NCBI RefSeq assembly: GCF_032854445.1
Contig: NC_088307.1
Coordinates: 24,129,953 to 24,193,952, forward strand
Source of the DNA: Liolophura sinensis
Taxonomy: Eukaryota > Mollusca > Polyplacophora > Chitonida > Chitonidae
Length of the DNA stretch: 64,000 nt
Direction: 5' to 3'
The position numbers and the translations under genes are program-made. The notes beneath the pieces were generated by a model. It made no database searches and was not told the DNA's origin. It saw only the letters and a list, made by a program, of their open reading frames with translations. Of this stretch, positions 42,644 through 55,069 are shown piece by piece (position 1 is the first letter of the stretch; the number at the start of each line of letters is the position of its first letter).

Positions 42644-42959
42644 GTTCCACGAAAGCGTTCCCGAGACTTGATGTTACATTTATACAGCTGCCGTCTGTTC
42701 CTTTAATGGACTGCCCTTTCTATCAGCCTTTACTTCACAAGCCGTCACCCGGGAGGCGACTAAAGGGATACTGACGTCATAAAGGGATCGGTAATCTCGC
42801 AAAATAAGTTCGCGCATGGCGTCTTGACCTTGAAGTCGGCACCAGCACTTTTGGTCCACAGAGTGACGCAAGATTTTCGGTGCAATCTTGCAGCTACTTT
42901 TTTTTCTCTTGCATGTGGACAAAATAAGGGCATGGTACATGTCTGTTGAGGCTTTATTT

Positions 42960-44769
42960 AATGTCGTTTATTATACGTGTTATTAACTTCAATGTTTACA
43001 GTTTCGAGATTACAAGGTTACAATAGGAAAAATTCAAAAGGGAAATCATTTGTTACGCTACGGCAGCGTTTGTTACGTTAACTCAATGATAACCATGGAC
43101 GTTTAGACGTCACAATCGGAAAATTATGGCAGCCGGTAGCGGTCATGCGTGCTTTCAGTCTCTGTGCCCAATATTTCAACAAGGGAAGAATGCGAAATCC
43201 TTCAATTTAAAAAACTCTAATGAGAGAGGCCACAAAAGTGCGGGATTCCACTAAACCTTGTACTTTCGTACGTTTGCCTTAGGCCTTTAACTCGCACTGC
43301 GCATGACTAACAGGAAGGCGAAAGGTCGAAAGGGTGAGATTCTTCTTAATCTCCTACTTTTGAACAAGGCTTGTTTGACCAGGATGAAGGTTTGACTGTC
43401 TTCTCCTTTAAAGGAATGTCGCTGATAGATAGGCAACTCCAGATTGAATTTTAGGTATAGCAGATTTATTCATGTGTGACTAGGACTGCAATGTTTAACC
43501 CAGGAAATCCTACCTGCACTGTCAGCCAGTCAGCGTCGATTCAGTATCCTTTTAAGTATAAATCTTACAACTCATAAACAACAATCAACATGGAAGCCTC
43601 AAAAGGTTATCAGTTCGATCAGACCAATAACATATCAGTCGGACAAATATCAGTAGTATGTAAGGTGTCGTAAATCAGCTTCAAAGTCACGCTACTTCTT
43701 TTGACCTTTAATTAGGGGGTTTATGGTTTCCAGTATATTGCAATAAATTATATGTGACCACTCGGCACATACATGTAGGTACAGCACACATATATATTTT
43801 ATTACCGTTTGCCGTTCAGTGTTCGTTTTTCGGTACATATATAGATATCGATGTTGATGTAACCATGGCTTGGATATGGTTTACCCACGTGACTAAAGTG
43901 GTCTCAGCCAATGAGGTCACAGGTTCGAATCCAGTTCTCGCTGGGTCGGTTGTGGCTTTTTAGGCAAAAGGCTTGTCAGATTTTGGGCAAAAGCCGTGCA
44001 TGTTTTTTTTTTCTGAATAAAGCTGAGTGCCGTCATACATAAGCGAAAACTTCTTCCCTGCATTAATGAAATAAATAAACGAGCACAACTTGGTTACCTT
44101 AAAGAGACATATATTTGTTGTGAAAAATCAAAATACATTATGCAGTAGTGAACAAAGTATTCATGCACAGAATTGCATTATGTACCTAAATAAAGAGGGA
44201 CAACAGGTAACAAGGAAATATCTAGCTATGTATAATACTGTTTAAGGTGAGTAACATTAGAGACATGCAAAACACCACTCTATTATACACAATTAGGGTA
44301 CACATATAGGAGTTATGAGCTTGATCAGTTAATACTGAAAGCAATTCCAGAGAGTGTTAATTATCCCTCTGCTTCAACAATAATATTTGCACACAGGCTT
44401 TTGTTCATAACAACTTTTATACGTAGCCCAATATATATGGTGATGTTTCCTATACATTTATATATTTGTACATAACCTTATTTGTATCACAGAATTATCA
44501 TGAATAATGTGTTAAAAAATAACATCATTACGGACACATATTCATATTGGGTCCACTTTCACAAAGGTTTGTGAATTAGTTTTTGGTAACTTTTTCTCTG
44601 AAATGACGTCCCCTTATGGCGCTATAATCCAGACAACGTCTTTTACGAAAAGAATTACGTAGAGAAATATGACTTACGAAATTTTTCGAAAGTGGCCCCT
44701 GTTCGGTCATAAGCGTTAATGCATGTGTCTCCTGGCGTAGATGCGTAGATGATGATTAATATGCATTGT

Positions 44770-44771
<2 letters not shown>
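42960..44771. other. Intergenic, no gene recognised
   Basis: Contains a tRNA-derived SINE-like stretch at about 43865-44085 ('cagccaatgaggtcacaggt', 'tcgaatccagttctcgctgg', tail 'gaaataaataaac'). Otherwise AT-rich unique sequence. Confidence 0.45.

Positions 44772-44862
<91 letters not shown>
44772..44862. repeat. (AT)n microsatellite
   Basis: About 90 bp of uninterrupted AT dinucleotides; it creates meaningless YIYI open frames on the minus strand. Confidence 0.99.
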
Positions 44863-44865
<3 letters not shown>

Positions 44866-46229
44866 GTATGTAATCCCTGTATATAAAAATTTCTTTGTGG
44901 AAAAATACATCGAAACAAGACTGTAAGTTCGAAATACACTCTACGTATAAACAATATACCAAACTCCCAAATCTATAGAAGAGCAACTGCATGCCCATGA
45001 CACGCCAGCCAAAAACGAAAAACGAAAAGGAATCTTACGAAATTGCAAAATAATAAAAGAGGTATGAATTAGAAACTCAGAAGTGTCTAATTGATACACC
45101 GGTAAGACCGAAGCCAAGAAACCCTTCAAAACTGGAATCTTAACTTTCTAAAGTTTAACGAAATAAAAAACCTACAAAGCCATTTTATGTTGAAAGAATC
45201 GGGTTCTTTGTCCACGGAACCTTCTCATGATCGATTCAGCTTAGCAAAAAAAAAAACATGTTTTGTTGGTCGAAACATACTTTGTCGAAATGGTTCTTTT
45301 GAGTAGAGGAATAACACATGAACAAACATCGTCTACTCAGTATAGGTTATTACGGTGATAAATCTTGCTGCATATCGTGAAATCTCATTGACAAGGGCGT
45401 TACGAAAATTTCTGAGACCTGGTTTGAACTCTCAGCTTCAGTGACAGATACCATCCAAGGCATTCCGCCCGATTGCCTGTCCACCTTGGTGTTCAGTGTA
45501 GAGTAAGTACCCATTTCGATTATCCGTTGGGATGTTGTCTTTGTGACAGCTGACCATACTGGTTAACCGTGTGTTAAGATTTTGCTTGTAACATAAATTC
45601 AGATATATATATATTCTTGGTATTAATGTTACAAAATATATACGAAACCTCCCAATTGTGTTACATGTATAGCTATTTCGAAATTAACGACGCGTGACAA
45701 ATACGATAAATCACATGGCGATAAAACAAATGACATATTGTGACATACATGTACATTATACAGATGAGACAACTTCAGTAGTAAACTCAAATTTGCCGAT
45801 GTGGCGTTAAGCCATAATGATTCATTCATTCAATGGTCAATTCGATAGTTCGCCCGATCAGGTAAATGGCATTGTGACATGGATCTCATGATGAGAAAAA
45901 TTGCATGATGGGATGAAACGCATGATAGAATAAATCGTGCAATTATATATAGGATAGGCGCTCATGTGTTCGCTGAGCATAATGCTTAACACTATCTTAA
46001 ATGGCCTCCATTTCTAATATAAAACAAGGTCATGAATGAAAGCAATGTTTACAGTGGTAAAACCTCTGGACAGGCGTGTCAGATTTTCAGCTTCGGTGAT
46101 TTCCATTGTATCGGCTTGTCAATGTGCGTCATAACTAGAAATCTTATCTACCATATATGCCCCACAGGCCTTTCCTGACAGAGAGTACATTTCATATATA
46201 TATAGTGTACAGCAGACCTGCTGGTCGAC
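44863..46229. other. Intergenic, no gene recognised
   Basis: AT-rich sequence. A tRNA-like fragment in minus orientation near 45415-45490 ('gacctggtttgaactctcag') may be an old SINE. Confidence 0.4.
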
Positions 46230-47885
46230 TAGCCCATTGGCTATAAACTCTGGCTGACTGGTTGTGGAATCGTCTGAGTGATAGGTTGATTAGTTATAGT
46301 CTATATCTGACTGGAGGTATGTCATCTAGTTGCTGGCTAATGAAACATAGTTTGACTGGCTGACTGACTGACCCCGTTTGGTTAGTTAAAGTTTCCGCGT
46401 GACCATCCGACTGGTTGAGTTCGTTTGACAATGATTATTCAGTTATACTGCCCTAGGGGTTGGTTTATCAAAACTCACAGCTTTACTCCCCGATTGGCTG
46501 GCTCGCCATAGTCCCATGCATTTTGACAGCCTCACTGATTTCCTCAAAATAGTCCCTGTTTGATTGCTGAATGGGCTGACTAGCTATATAGGCCCAGTTT
46601 GACTGCCTAATTGGCAGGTACACCATAGTCCCACACAGTTCGAACGCCTGATTGGTTGGCCTGACTGCCCGATTTGTTGAATCACCCTAGTTCCAGCTTC
46701 ACTTATTGTTTGATTTACTCGCCAAAGTCCCAGTCTGAATGCCTGCTTGGTTCACTCATCAATAGTCCCAGTTTACCAGTCCGGTTGGTTCACTCATCAA
46801 TAGTCCCAGTTTACCAGTCCGGTTGGTTCACTCATCAATAGTCCCAGTTTACCAGTCCGGTTGGTTCACTCATCAATAGTCTCAGTTTACCAGTTTACCA
46901 GTCCGCTTGGTTCACTCATCAATAGTCCCAGTTTACCAGTCCGGTTGGTTCACTCATCAATAGTCCCGGTTTAACTGTCCGGTTGGTTCACTCATCAATA
47001 GTCCCAGTTTAACTGTCCGGTTGGTTCACTCATCAACAGTCCCAGTTTACCAGTCCGGTTGGTTCACTCATCAATAATCCCAGTTTACCAGTCCGGTTGG
47101 TTCACTCATCAATAGTCCCAGTTTACCAGTCCGGGTGGTTCACTCATCAATAATCCCAGTTTACCAGTGCGCTTGGTTCAATCATTAATAATCCCAGTTT
47201 ACCAGTCCGGTTGGTTCACTGATCAATATTCCTAGTTTACCAGTCCGGCTGGTTCACTCATCAATAGTCCCAGTTTAACTGTCCGGTTGGTTCACTCATC
47301 AACAGTCCCAGTTTACCAGTCCGGTTGGTTCACTCATCAACAGTCCCAGTTTACCAGTCCGGTTGGTTCGCCCATCAATAGTCCCAGTTTACCAGTCCGG
47401 TTGGTTCACTCATCAATAGTCCCAGTTTACCAGTCCGGTTGGTTCACTCATCAATAGTCCTAGTTTACCAGTCCGGTTGGTTCACTCATCAATATTCCCA
47501 GTTTACCAGTGCGCTTGGTTCAATCATTAATAATCCCAGTTTACCAGTCCGGTTGGTTCACTCATCAACAGTCCCAGTTTACCAGTCCGGTTGGTTCACT
47601 CATCAATAGTCCCAGTTTACCAGTCCGGTTGGTTCACTCATCAATAGTCCCAGTTTAACTGTCCGGTTGGTTCACTCATCAATAGTCCCAGTTTAACTGT
47701 CCGGTTGGTTCACTCATCAATAGTTCAAGTTTACCAGTCCGGTCGGTCCACTCATCAATACTCCCAGTTTAACTGTCCACTCGGTCCACTCATCAATAGT
47801 GCCAATTAAACTGTCCACTCGGTCCACTCATCAATGGTCCCAGTTTAACTGTCCAGTCGGTCCACTCATCATAGTCCCAAACTGA
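46230..47885 (+). repeat. 38-bp tandem array, homogeneous core with degenerate left flank
   Basis: The core at about 46735-47880 has about 30 units of cactcatcaatagtcccagt,ttaccagtccggttggtt. Variants (taccagtgcgcttggttcaa; tttaactgtccggttggtt) recur in groups, showing block duplications. From 46230 to 46735 the motifs 'gactggttg', 'catagtccca', 'tgattggctg' recur with decreasing regularity, as decayed copies; the right edge (47740-47885) decays too. Confidence 0.93.
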
Positions 47886-48253
47886 CCACCCGGTAATTGA
47901 TTCTCTCCTCGTATTACCTGTTTAACGGCCCTATTGGATTGATTCGCCGCAATCTCATGGATACTACTGTTTGATTGATCAAAACGCTCCCTCACTGTAT
48001 GACAGATAAACGCGTTGTTTTCTGTGATCTCACAATAATATCCTTACAGCAAGAACAGAAGGTATTTTGACATCCTTCTCAAGGATGCATTAAAAATCAG
48101 GCTATTACATATGATCATAAGCTCCTTGACTAATAGACTTTTCAAAAGTCGCTTTTATTTTAGATGTAGAGTTCGTTAAACGTCTCCAAATTTAAAGTCA
48201 AATACTGAACAAAAATGATGTCAAACGTCAGGCAAAACATCGACGTCCAAACA

Positions 48254-48656
48254 TCAAGCTCTGCAGCCTATTAGCGGAACAGTGTGTGTCGGCGGCAAAA
48301 ACGATGTTCCCCTTGCACAGGATGATCTCGTTGGTCTGGTCAATCGACTCACAATTGCAGTTATCTCCGCCTGATTCGCCACTCTCCACGTACCCGGGTA
48401 GTGGCGCTGCAAACTAGGGTATTCCTTATAATTATACGGGCGTTCCCGAAACTCCACGTTATCTGTCTGGAAATGTCGATTGAACATTCGTCGTTCCTTG
48501 GACCAGAGAACGGATCGTCGACAAAACGACACCGTAGGTTGACTCACCCGGGAAACCAAACTCTCGATGTCGTCTGATGTTAATAGTTTCTTCTTCTGGA
48601 CTCGAGAAGGACGTCTCTGTGCCATTTTTTAAAAAGGATTCGGCAGTTTCTGGTAT
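48254..48656 (-). CDS. Small unassigned gene, 123 codons from ATG 48625
   Basis: Minus-strand exon preceded by the acceptor ctgcgtatttcag at 48657-48658. ATG 48625-48623 has a good context (aaaATGG); stop TGA at 48254. The protein is basic and has two related segments: IESLVSRVSQPTVSF (about 20-34) and ITAIVSRLTRPTRSS (87-101), with RPYNYKEYPSLQRHYPGTWR between them. I do not recognise the family; repeated short Pro-Thr motifs and Tyr/Arg/Pro-rich linkers resemble small axonemal microtubule inner proteins, but this is a guess. An in-frame TAA (48631-48629) lies two codons before the ATG. No further exon was found downstream. Confidence 0.65.
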
Positions 48657-48721
48657 CTGAAATACGCAGAAAAAGATAAAAAATTATTTTTTTAAGAAAC
48701 ACACACATACATGCCGAGTCA

Positions 48722-49062
48722 GTGGGGTGGGTCGTATCAGAATGATTTCATGGTCGATGAGGTTGCGTGTTCGAATCCAGCTTACGCTTTTTCGGCTGCT
48801 GCTTCAAGTCAGGTGTCGCTTGGCGTTCAGCATGAAGGGGATAGAGCAACGACTGGTTGACCCGTATCGGTATAATGGCTCGGGCTGGGTGGCTTACATG
48901 CCTTCGTTAAGGCGTCTCAGTGAAGCAGAACTAGATAAAAGAGCGGTAGAAATCCCTCCTGCAAGAAGGAGGCACGCCACATGCACTCTAAGGATTCCTT
49001 CGTCGTCATATGACTGAAAAATTGTTAAGTACGACGTTAAACCCCAAGCATTCACTCACCCA
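48722..49062 (+). mobile_element. SINE (family B), near full length
   Basis: tRNA-like head with 'catggtcgatgaggttgcgt', 'gttcgaatccagcttacgct'; body 'gtatcggtataatggctcgg', 'aactagataaaagagcggta', 'ctctaaggattccttcgtcg', end 'cgacgttaaaccccaagcat'. It lies in the intron between 48656 and 49370. Confidence 0.9.
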
Positions 49063-49369
49063 CTCAAGTCAGGTGGTTTACCAGGTACGTGATGAAGGTC
49101 GGTGGTTTATTCAGAGCACTCAGGTTTCCTCCACCTATAAACCTAATGGCCGTCAGTGAAAAATTATTTAGCCTTTAACACCAATCAAATCAATAGATGT
49201 CAGGATGGTTACGGTTTTTGCCATTCAACTGCTAATCAAAGACATACAGCATAGAGAGTAAAACAGGAGCAACGATGACAGTGTGATATCTGGCAAATGG
49301 TTACACTTAACCCGTGAAATACGGCCTCTTGTCAGTTTACCTCAGTTATAGGCTTTTATTCCAACTTAC

Positions 49370-49520
49370 TGCAAATGCTTCGCGTTAGGCACGTATCCCT
49401 TCTGCATGTACCACGACACGAAATCTCTGTGACCTATGTTTAACACGTTCCCGTGACCCAGCGTTTGGCCCAGAGAGATCCTGAGTGTGCTGGTGATTTC
49501 ATGAAATGTGACAGATGCAT
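49370..49520 (-). CDS. Coding-looking upstream exon of the 48.3-kb gene (uncertain)
   Basis: Minus strand: possible acceptor aaacttccag at 49522-49521, strong donor tttgca/gtaagt at 49369-49368. One frame is open throughout and has G or C at most third positions: SVTFHEITSTLRISLGQTLG, HGNVLNIGHRDFVSWYMQKG, YVPNAKHL. Its phase joins the 48656 exon in the same frame as the 123-codon protein, but a TAA intervenes after eight codons. It has no in-frame ATG near its start, so it would need another 5' exon, not found. It could also be a 5' UTR exon or part of an LTR-like element. Confidence 0.4.
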
Positions 49521-49534
49521 CTGGAAGTTTGTAA

Positions 49535-49576
49535 TGACGTCATCTTCTAGACGCTAAGGACGGGGAAGTATAAATA
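49535..49576. promoter_or_regulatory. CRE palindrome and TATA-like sequence
   Basis: TGACGTCA at 49535-49542 (symmetrical CREB/ATF-type site) and tataaata at 49569-49576 on +. Together they look like a promoter. Reading right leads to the duplicated SINE heads and an AATAAA near 50356; reading left leads to the small gene. Confidence 0.4.
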
Positions 49577-49800
49577 GGCCTCTCTCGGTGGTTATAGAAC
49601 GGAGTGGTTCTTTAGGCTATTAGAGTTAGCGATATAGCACTTTAACTGCTGATTCTCATCACAGTTTTTTTTAACTTAGTACTGTGTAACGCATAGCAGT
49701 TCGCCCCGTTTGAATTATTCCCAGTGTGGGTTATTTATACTGAGCACTTTGTAACTGTACTGATATTGTACATGACTATTTTCCGTGCTCTCATTGTGTT

Positions 49801-50222
49801 CGTCCTGCTGTGGACTTACGTGTGCTCTTATTTGCCTTTACCAGCCCCGCTAGCACAGTTGGTAGAGCGCCCGCTTCGGAAGCGGTAGATCCAGGATCAA
49901 TCCTGGGTCGAGTCACACCTGAGACGTTAAAAGAGGAAGTTGCAGCTTCCTCGCTTGGCGTTCAGCATAAAGGGGATAGTGCAACGACTGGTTGACCCGT
50001 ATCAGTATAATCGTCCTGCTGTGGACTTACGTGTGCTCTTATTTGCCTTTACCAGCCCCGCTAGCACAGTTGGTAGAGCGCCCGCTTCGGAAGCGGTAGA
50101 TCCAGGATCAATCCTGGGTCGAGTCACACCTGAGACGTTAAAAGAGGAAGTTGCAGCTTCCTCGCTTGGCGTTCAGCATAAAGGGGATAGTGCAACGACT
50201 GGTTGACCCGTATCAGTATAAT
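49801..50222 (+). repeat. 211-bp direct tandem duplication carrying a tRNA-derived SINE head (family B)
   Basis: 49801-50011 and 50012-50222 are virtually identical. Each contains ccgctagcacagttggtaga (A-box-like), ggatcaatcctgggtcgagt (B-box-like), then aagaggaagttgcagcttcc and gtgcaacgactggttgaccc. The SINE 3' body (gtcgtatgactga...) is missing from both. Confidence 0.9.
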
Positions 50223-50355
50223 GGCGGGAATTATAGAGTGTTGAGCATACTTGTGTTACCTGTCACCTGTTATGTTTATGGATTTTACCCTCGTTGTTCA
50301 TCTGGATTTGACGTTGATATAAGTACCTTTGTATTGTTTTATAAACCTTTATAAA

Positions 50356-50361
50356 ATAAAG
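50356..50361 (+). terminator. Isolated polyadenylation signal AATAAA
   Basis: 'ttataaaataaagtctgctg' lies about 790 bp downstream of the TATA-like box at 49569. This pair could bound a solo LTR or a noncoding transcript; no TG...CA termini with duplication were found. Confidence 0.3.
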
Positions 50362-50789
50362 TCTGCTGGTTCTATTAATTTTTGTGCGGCTTAGCTTTTC
50401 TGCATTAGCACTGTTCATGTAAATGATTAGGTAGTATCAAATTACATGTCCCCTAGCACCATGGATTAAGCAGAATTAGGTAAAGAAAACACTCAAGGTC
50501 TTGGTTCATTCCCATGCCAACTGCAAGGGATCTCCAGTAGTAAGGAGAGAATTTGAGTGAATATATATAAAGACGTACATCATGGTGAGTAAAACCAGAG
50601 CAGCGGCGACAGTGTGATAGCTGGCAGGGTTTTAGTCTAACTGTTCATGTAAATGCATAAATGGTAGCTACTTACACGCCCTTAGCACCATACCTTAAGC
50701 AGAATTAGATAAAAACAATGCAGTGATGTTAATTGCAATTTATTTGACGTTACTGGTCTAGAATGACTAAAAATGCTACGTTGTTGTCA

Positions 50790-51125
50790 CACAACTGATA
50801 GAAAGTGAGTGCTTGGGGTTTAACGTCGTACTCAACAAGTTTTCAGTCATTTGACGACGAAGGAATCCTTGGTGTGTATGTAATGTGCCTCCTTGTGGCA
50901 CGACAGATTTCCACCGCTCTTTTATCTAGTGCTTCACTGAGACGACTTAGCCAAGGCAAGTAAGCCCCACCGCCCGACCCATTACACTGATATAGGTCAA
51001 CCAGTCGTTGCACTATCCCCCTTGATGCTGAACGCCAAGCGAGGAAGTTACAACTCCCTCTTTTAAAGTCTTAGGTGTGACTCGACCCAGGATTGATCCT
51101 GGATTTTAGCGCTCCCGCTGATAGA
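50790..51125 (-). mobile_element. SINE (family B), inverted, near full length
   Basis: 'cttggggtttaacgtcgtac', 'tttccaccgctcttttatct', 'gtcaaccagtcgttgcacta', 'ccaggattgatcctggattt' are the complement of the + copies. Confidence 0.9.
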
Positions 51126-51664
51126 AAGGACCCTTTGCTGCCTAACCGCCGTACTAAGCCGTTGAGTTGGCGAGACACCTCGCTGCCTCGCTTTCCATAC
51201 TCGCTGCCTCTCTACCTCGCCTTGTGTTAGACAGGTGACGGTATCGACGTAGCGAAAGGTCCTCTATCGATTTCTATAGATCTGGCACCTCAGCTGATTC
51301 TTAAAATACATCCTAAGATGTTTTTATCTTACTTTTGCTATTTCTACAATTTTGGAACCTACAATATATAAGAGAGATTAAGTTTTTGTAATGATGTAAT
51401 TTTGGTATCGTAGCCAACTGAAAAGGCCCAATATTCATTTAGGTCAATTTGAGTTCTGGACTCTTTTTAAGTCCCGATTTAAGGGTGGAGTTGTGCCCCA
51501 AAACGTAATACTAGTATGACTTACACACTTTACACGCAAAAATGGTCTTCAACAACTTCCAGATTGCGCAAACGGCGAGACGAGCGTCGTCGACCACTTA
51601 TTGCATAAGTCCCTGTCCGAGATTGAACCTTCACCCTGAAATTACATAAGGAGAAGAGTGTATG

Positions 51665-52022
51665 TGTATGAATGTATGTGCGCTTACGGCTTTACATAGT
51701 ACTTAGTCATTTTTCAGTGATATGACGACGAGCAGTCAGTAGGTGTGTGTACGTATACTGTGTTTTTTTGTGGCAGTGCGAGTCCATGCCGCCAAAGTGC
51801 TGCCGTCACTGAAGTATCATGCAGAAGACACCAGACATGACACCTCAACCAGTCACATTATATTGACACCGGATCAACAAGTCCTGTTTCCTTGCTCTAA
51901 CCCATCAGTGCTGAGCTCCAAGCGAGACAGCAACAAATACCATTTTTAAAGTCTTTGGTATGACCCGAACCGGGTTTCATCCCGAATCTCTGGACTTCGA
52001 GGTGGACGCTATAACGACTAAA
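51665..52022 (-). mobile_element. SINE-like repeat (family C), inverted
   Basis: 'cagtgatatgacgacgagca', 'cactgaagtatcatgcagaa', 'gacatgacacctcaaccagt', 'tgacccgaaccgggtttcat' are the reverse complement of the 22086 copy. Confidence 0.8.
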
Positions 52023-54895
52023 AGCTATTGACATAGGACTAGTGCCTGAAAGATCTGAACACAGTAAGGAGACATGCTCCACAGCACACGTGCGAGATTC
52101 CTGGACGCAGAACAAGAGTTGTCTGCAAATGGCCCATGTTTTATCGATGGTTTTATCAAGTTTATGGCCGTTTTAAACGTTCATATTTCCACGCATAAAT
52201 ACAGGCATACAAAGATTTAACTGTTTTCGTCGTGTTTTGGACGATAAAAGCATTTTCACGTGACGTTTCATGTCGCACATTGAACCGACAGACTGAAAAC
52301 CAAACCCTGATCCCCAGGCTATACGCTGCAGTTAGTTACCGTCATTTATCCACCGGGAACAACCGACATTGAGAGATCCATGTCTAGACAGTAGAGCCTA
52401 TACTTGCTGAGCGACACGCTTGGTTCCTGTATACTAGTCCTTGACAATTGGACGCCAGTACAATATTGTATCTGGTATACTCCTGTAGGGCAAATAGACT
52501 CCATTAGAAGTCTCAGTTCATTGACGATGTTAGATTATTGATGAGAATTGGGCCATATAAAGTACATCGGTAGTATATTGGCATATTGTATTTCATTGCA
52601 CGACTGTTTTAATGATAATTTGCATGGTTGTCGAGCTGGGCGATGTAATGGCTAATGTACATGTGCTCACTGATGCACTCAATGATTGATAAGAGATTAA
52701 CTTCACTTCGGTAAAAAATTGCGGCTTTACCGGATACCATGCTAGCTAGACCGATGGCCGGGCCGACAGACCGACTGACCAACGTACTTACTCAGAACAT
52801 CGTCCGATATCCATCTTTTCTTTTCTATCAGTACATTCTATATTCTTCTCCTCGCAGACGTATTAATTTAGAAAATTCAACCCCCTTCCTTTCTACATAT
52901 TCCCACGGAGTAGACTGACATTCTTTGATTATCGACAACTTTTAAAACTAGCATGATACTGATTTAATTCATTCGCCTAGAATATTCCTTCCGTTTTCCA
53001 TCATCCATGAAATTCTCTTTATATACTTTTATATACCCTCTTTGATGTGTTGAGTATTGTTTTGGGAATTTGTCTTGCAAACATTGACCAAAAATATTGA
53101 TAAGTTTTGCTTCACGGCTTGTGCTTGTAGGCCTATACTATTGTTCGTTTTGACGCCAAGAATCGTGTAACCATACCGTAGAACAACAGTCCGGTGAAAG
53201 GGGGGCAATGTTCAACTATAATACATTAATTGAACTACACCTGACAGATCTACCGTAATTACATTTAGATGAGCTCCTCTAATCAAGATCTACATATTTT
53301 ATAAAACAATCACAGAATTTGATTGCATCGCACCAAACAACATCAGCCTGTCTAACCATCAAGCGTGCGTATGTAAGGCCATACACACAATCGTTTGACA
53401 GCCAAATATGCAGAGTTGGAGATGCAGATGGCTGTCCGTTATTGTCTTAGACAGGAAAATTTCAACATTCCTTTGCACTCATTCTTCTCAGAGTCTTGGG
53501 GGGGGGGGGGGGGGGGGCGCAGCGTTCTCTTGTGTGGTTATATATGAAATGAAGGCGGCTTGCTTCCATCTATACATATACCCCAATTCTTTTAATTTTT
53601 TGGACAGATATTACCAGTGCTGAAAGCAGAATATTACATTTCCCAGCTTTTTGGAAAAATAAAGATATGAGTATGTTCTTCACTGGATATGCTAACCATG
53701 CGAGAAAAAAAAAAAAACCATCAAACTAAACCCACCTGCTACAGCTGCATGTATACTGGCTAAAAAGAGCAGACTAGGTGTCCCCAAAAATTAGAAGAAA
53801 TAGTGTACTTCTTTTCTGCAATGGAATCCTGTCATTTTGAAGGCGGTGTATGATTTTTGCTGTCTCTCGCCTGATTCAGAAGACGTTGTTTTTCATCTTT
53901 TGAGTCTTCGGGCCAACTCAATGGACAGTCATTTGATTGGTTACCTGATACATTCGACAGCATTATACGGAAAATCACTTCCACTGGTGAAATTTAAAGT
54001 GCTGCATTTGAACTAAAATTTCGCCCATGTCTAAGTCCCTGAGTTTGCTATATTCCGAGAGTTCTACAGATCTTAGAAAGGCGTTTTTGCATTGCCTCGC
54101 AGATAGGATCATATATTTTACTGGAGACAATCCTTCAGCACCGTTACTAATATTTTGTAGCCTTTATTTGCCTCTAAATAAAATGATTTTTTTCTTGAAG
54201 TGAAGTTTTGGGGTAGGTCTGATCATGCAGAGCGATGTAGCCCATGGTTTGTTCATAATTTAGTTTCCTGTTTGTCTCTGGAAGACGTTTACTCGGGATC
54301 GAAATAGTACACCGTAATATATACACTGGACAACATCGACGCTAACCGGCATACAGATTTCTCCGTGCTGCTTTAATTCCATGAAAAGATTTTACGCTGT
54401 CTTTATATGCTTGGAGCCATATACATGTATACTATATAGAACTCTGTTGACACACTTTGTCCAAGTCAGTTTTGTAGCTGTGCTCATAACGTTTGACAAG
54501 ATACAAAATGCATTATATTGCGTGTGTCTAATACTGAACGGTGCTAAGGGTAGATGACATACTTGTAACTTGCGCTTATGTCAAGTGTATTACTGGGCAA
54601 TTTTGAAGAGCTGAAAATATTAGATTAAAGATCGAATATGCAGCCAGACTGAATAGCCCTCTGCGTCTCAATGGTTATTGTTGTACAGTATATACACTAT
54701 TGAGCGTCATCTTATCGATCTCATACACAAGTAAGTAGAACATACAAACCGTAGAGTAGAACATAAAATATAGTCTATTAAACTTAACGAAAAGTTTGTT
54801 GTTTGTTTATACATTTTCTAGCAGATCATTTATACAACAGACTTTCTGTTCAAATTAACGGATTTTTTATTGTAAAGGATCACATCTCAATACCT
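52023..54895. other. Intergenic, no gene recognised
   Basis: Contains a homopolymer G run (about 53499-53517) and, at 53665-53810, the second copy of the dispersed repeat at 24315-24465 ('gagcagactaggtgtcccca'). Otherwise unique AT-rich sequence. Confidence 0.45.
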
Positions 54896-55069
54896 TTATT
54901 TTATTTATTTATTTATTTATCTGATTGGTGTTTTACGCCGTACTCAAGAATATTTCACTTATACGACGGCGGCCAGCATTATGGCGGGAAGAAACCGAGC
55001 AGAGCCCGGGGGAAACCCACGACCATCCGCAGGTTGCTGTCAAACCTTCCCACATACGGCCGGAGAGGC
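54896..55069 (-). mobile_element. SINE (family A), inverted, head missing
   Basis: 'tttatctgattggtgtttta', 'cggcggccagcattatggcg', 'cacgaccatccgcaggttgc', 'cacatacggccggagaggca'; then it stops. Confidence 0.88.

Noticed and set aside
44716-44998. YIYIYI open frames
   Set aside because: Translation of the (AT)n microsatellite.
49849-50125. Two tRNA genes
   Set aside because: They have A- and B-box-like parts but continue into SINE family B sequence and lack a convincing cloverleaf; they are SINE heads.
53499-53517. G-quadruplex regulatory element
   Set aside because: Only a homopolymer G run with no gene nearby; it may be a sequencing artefact.
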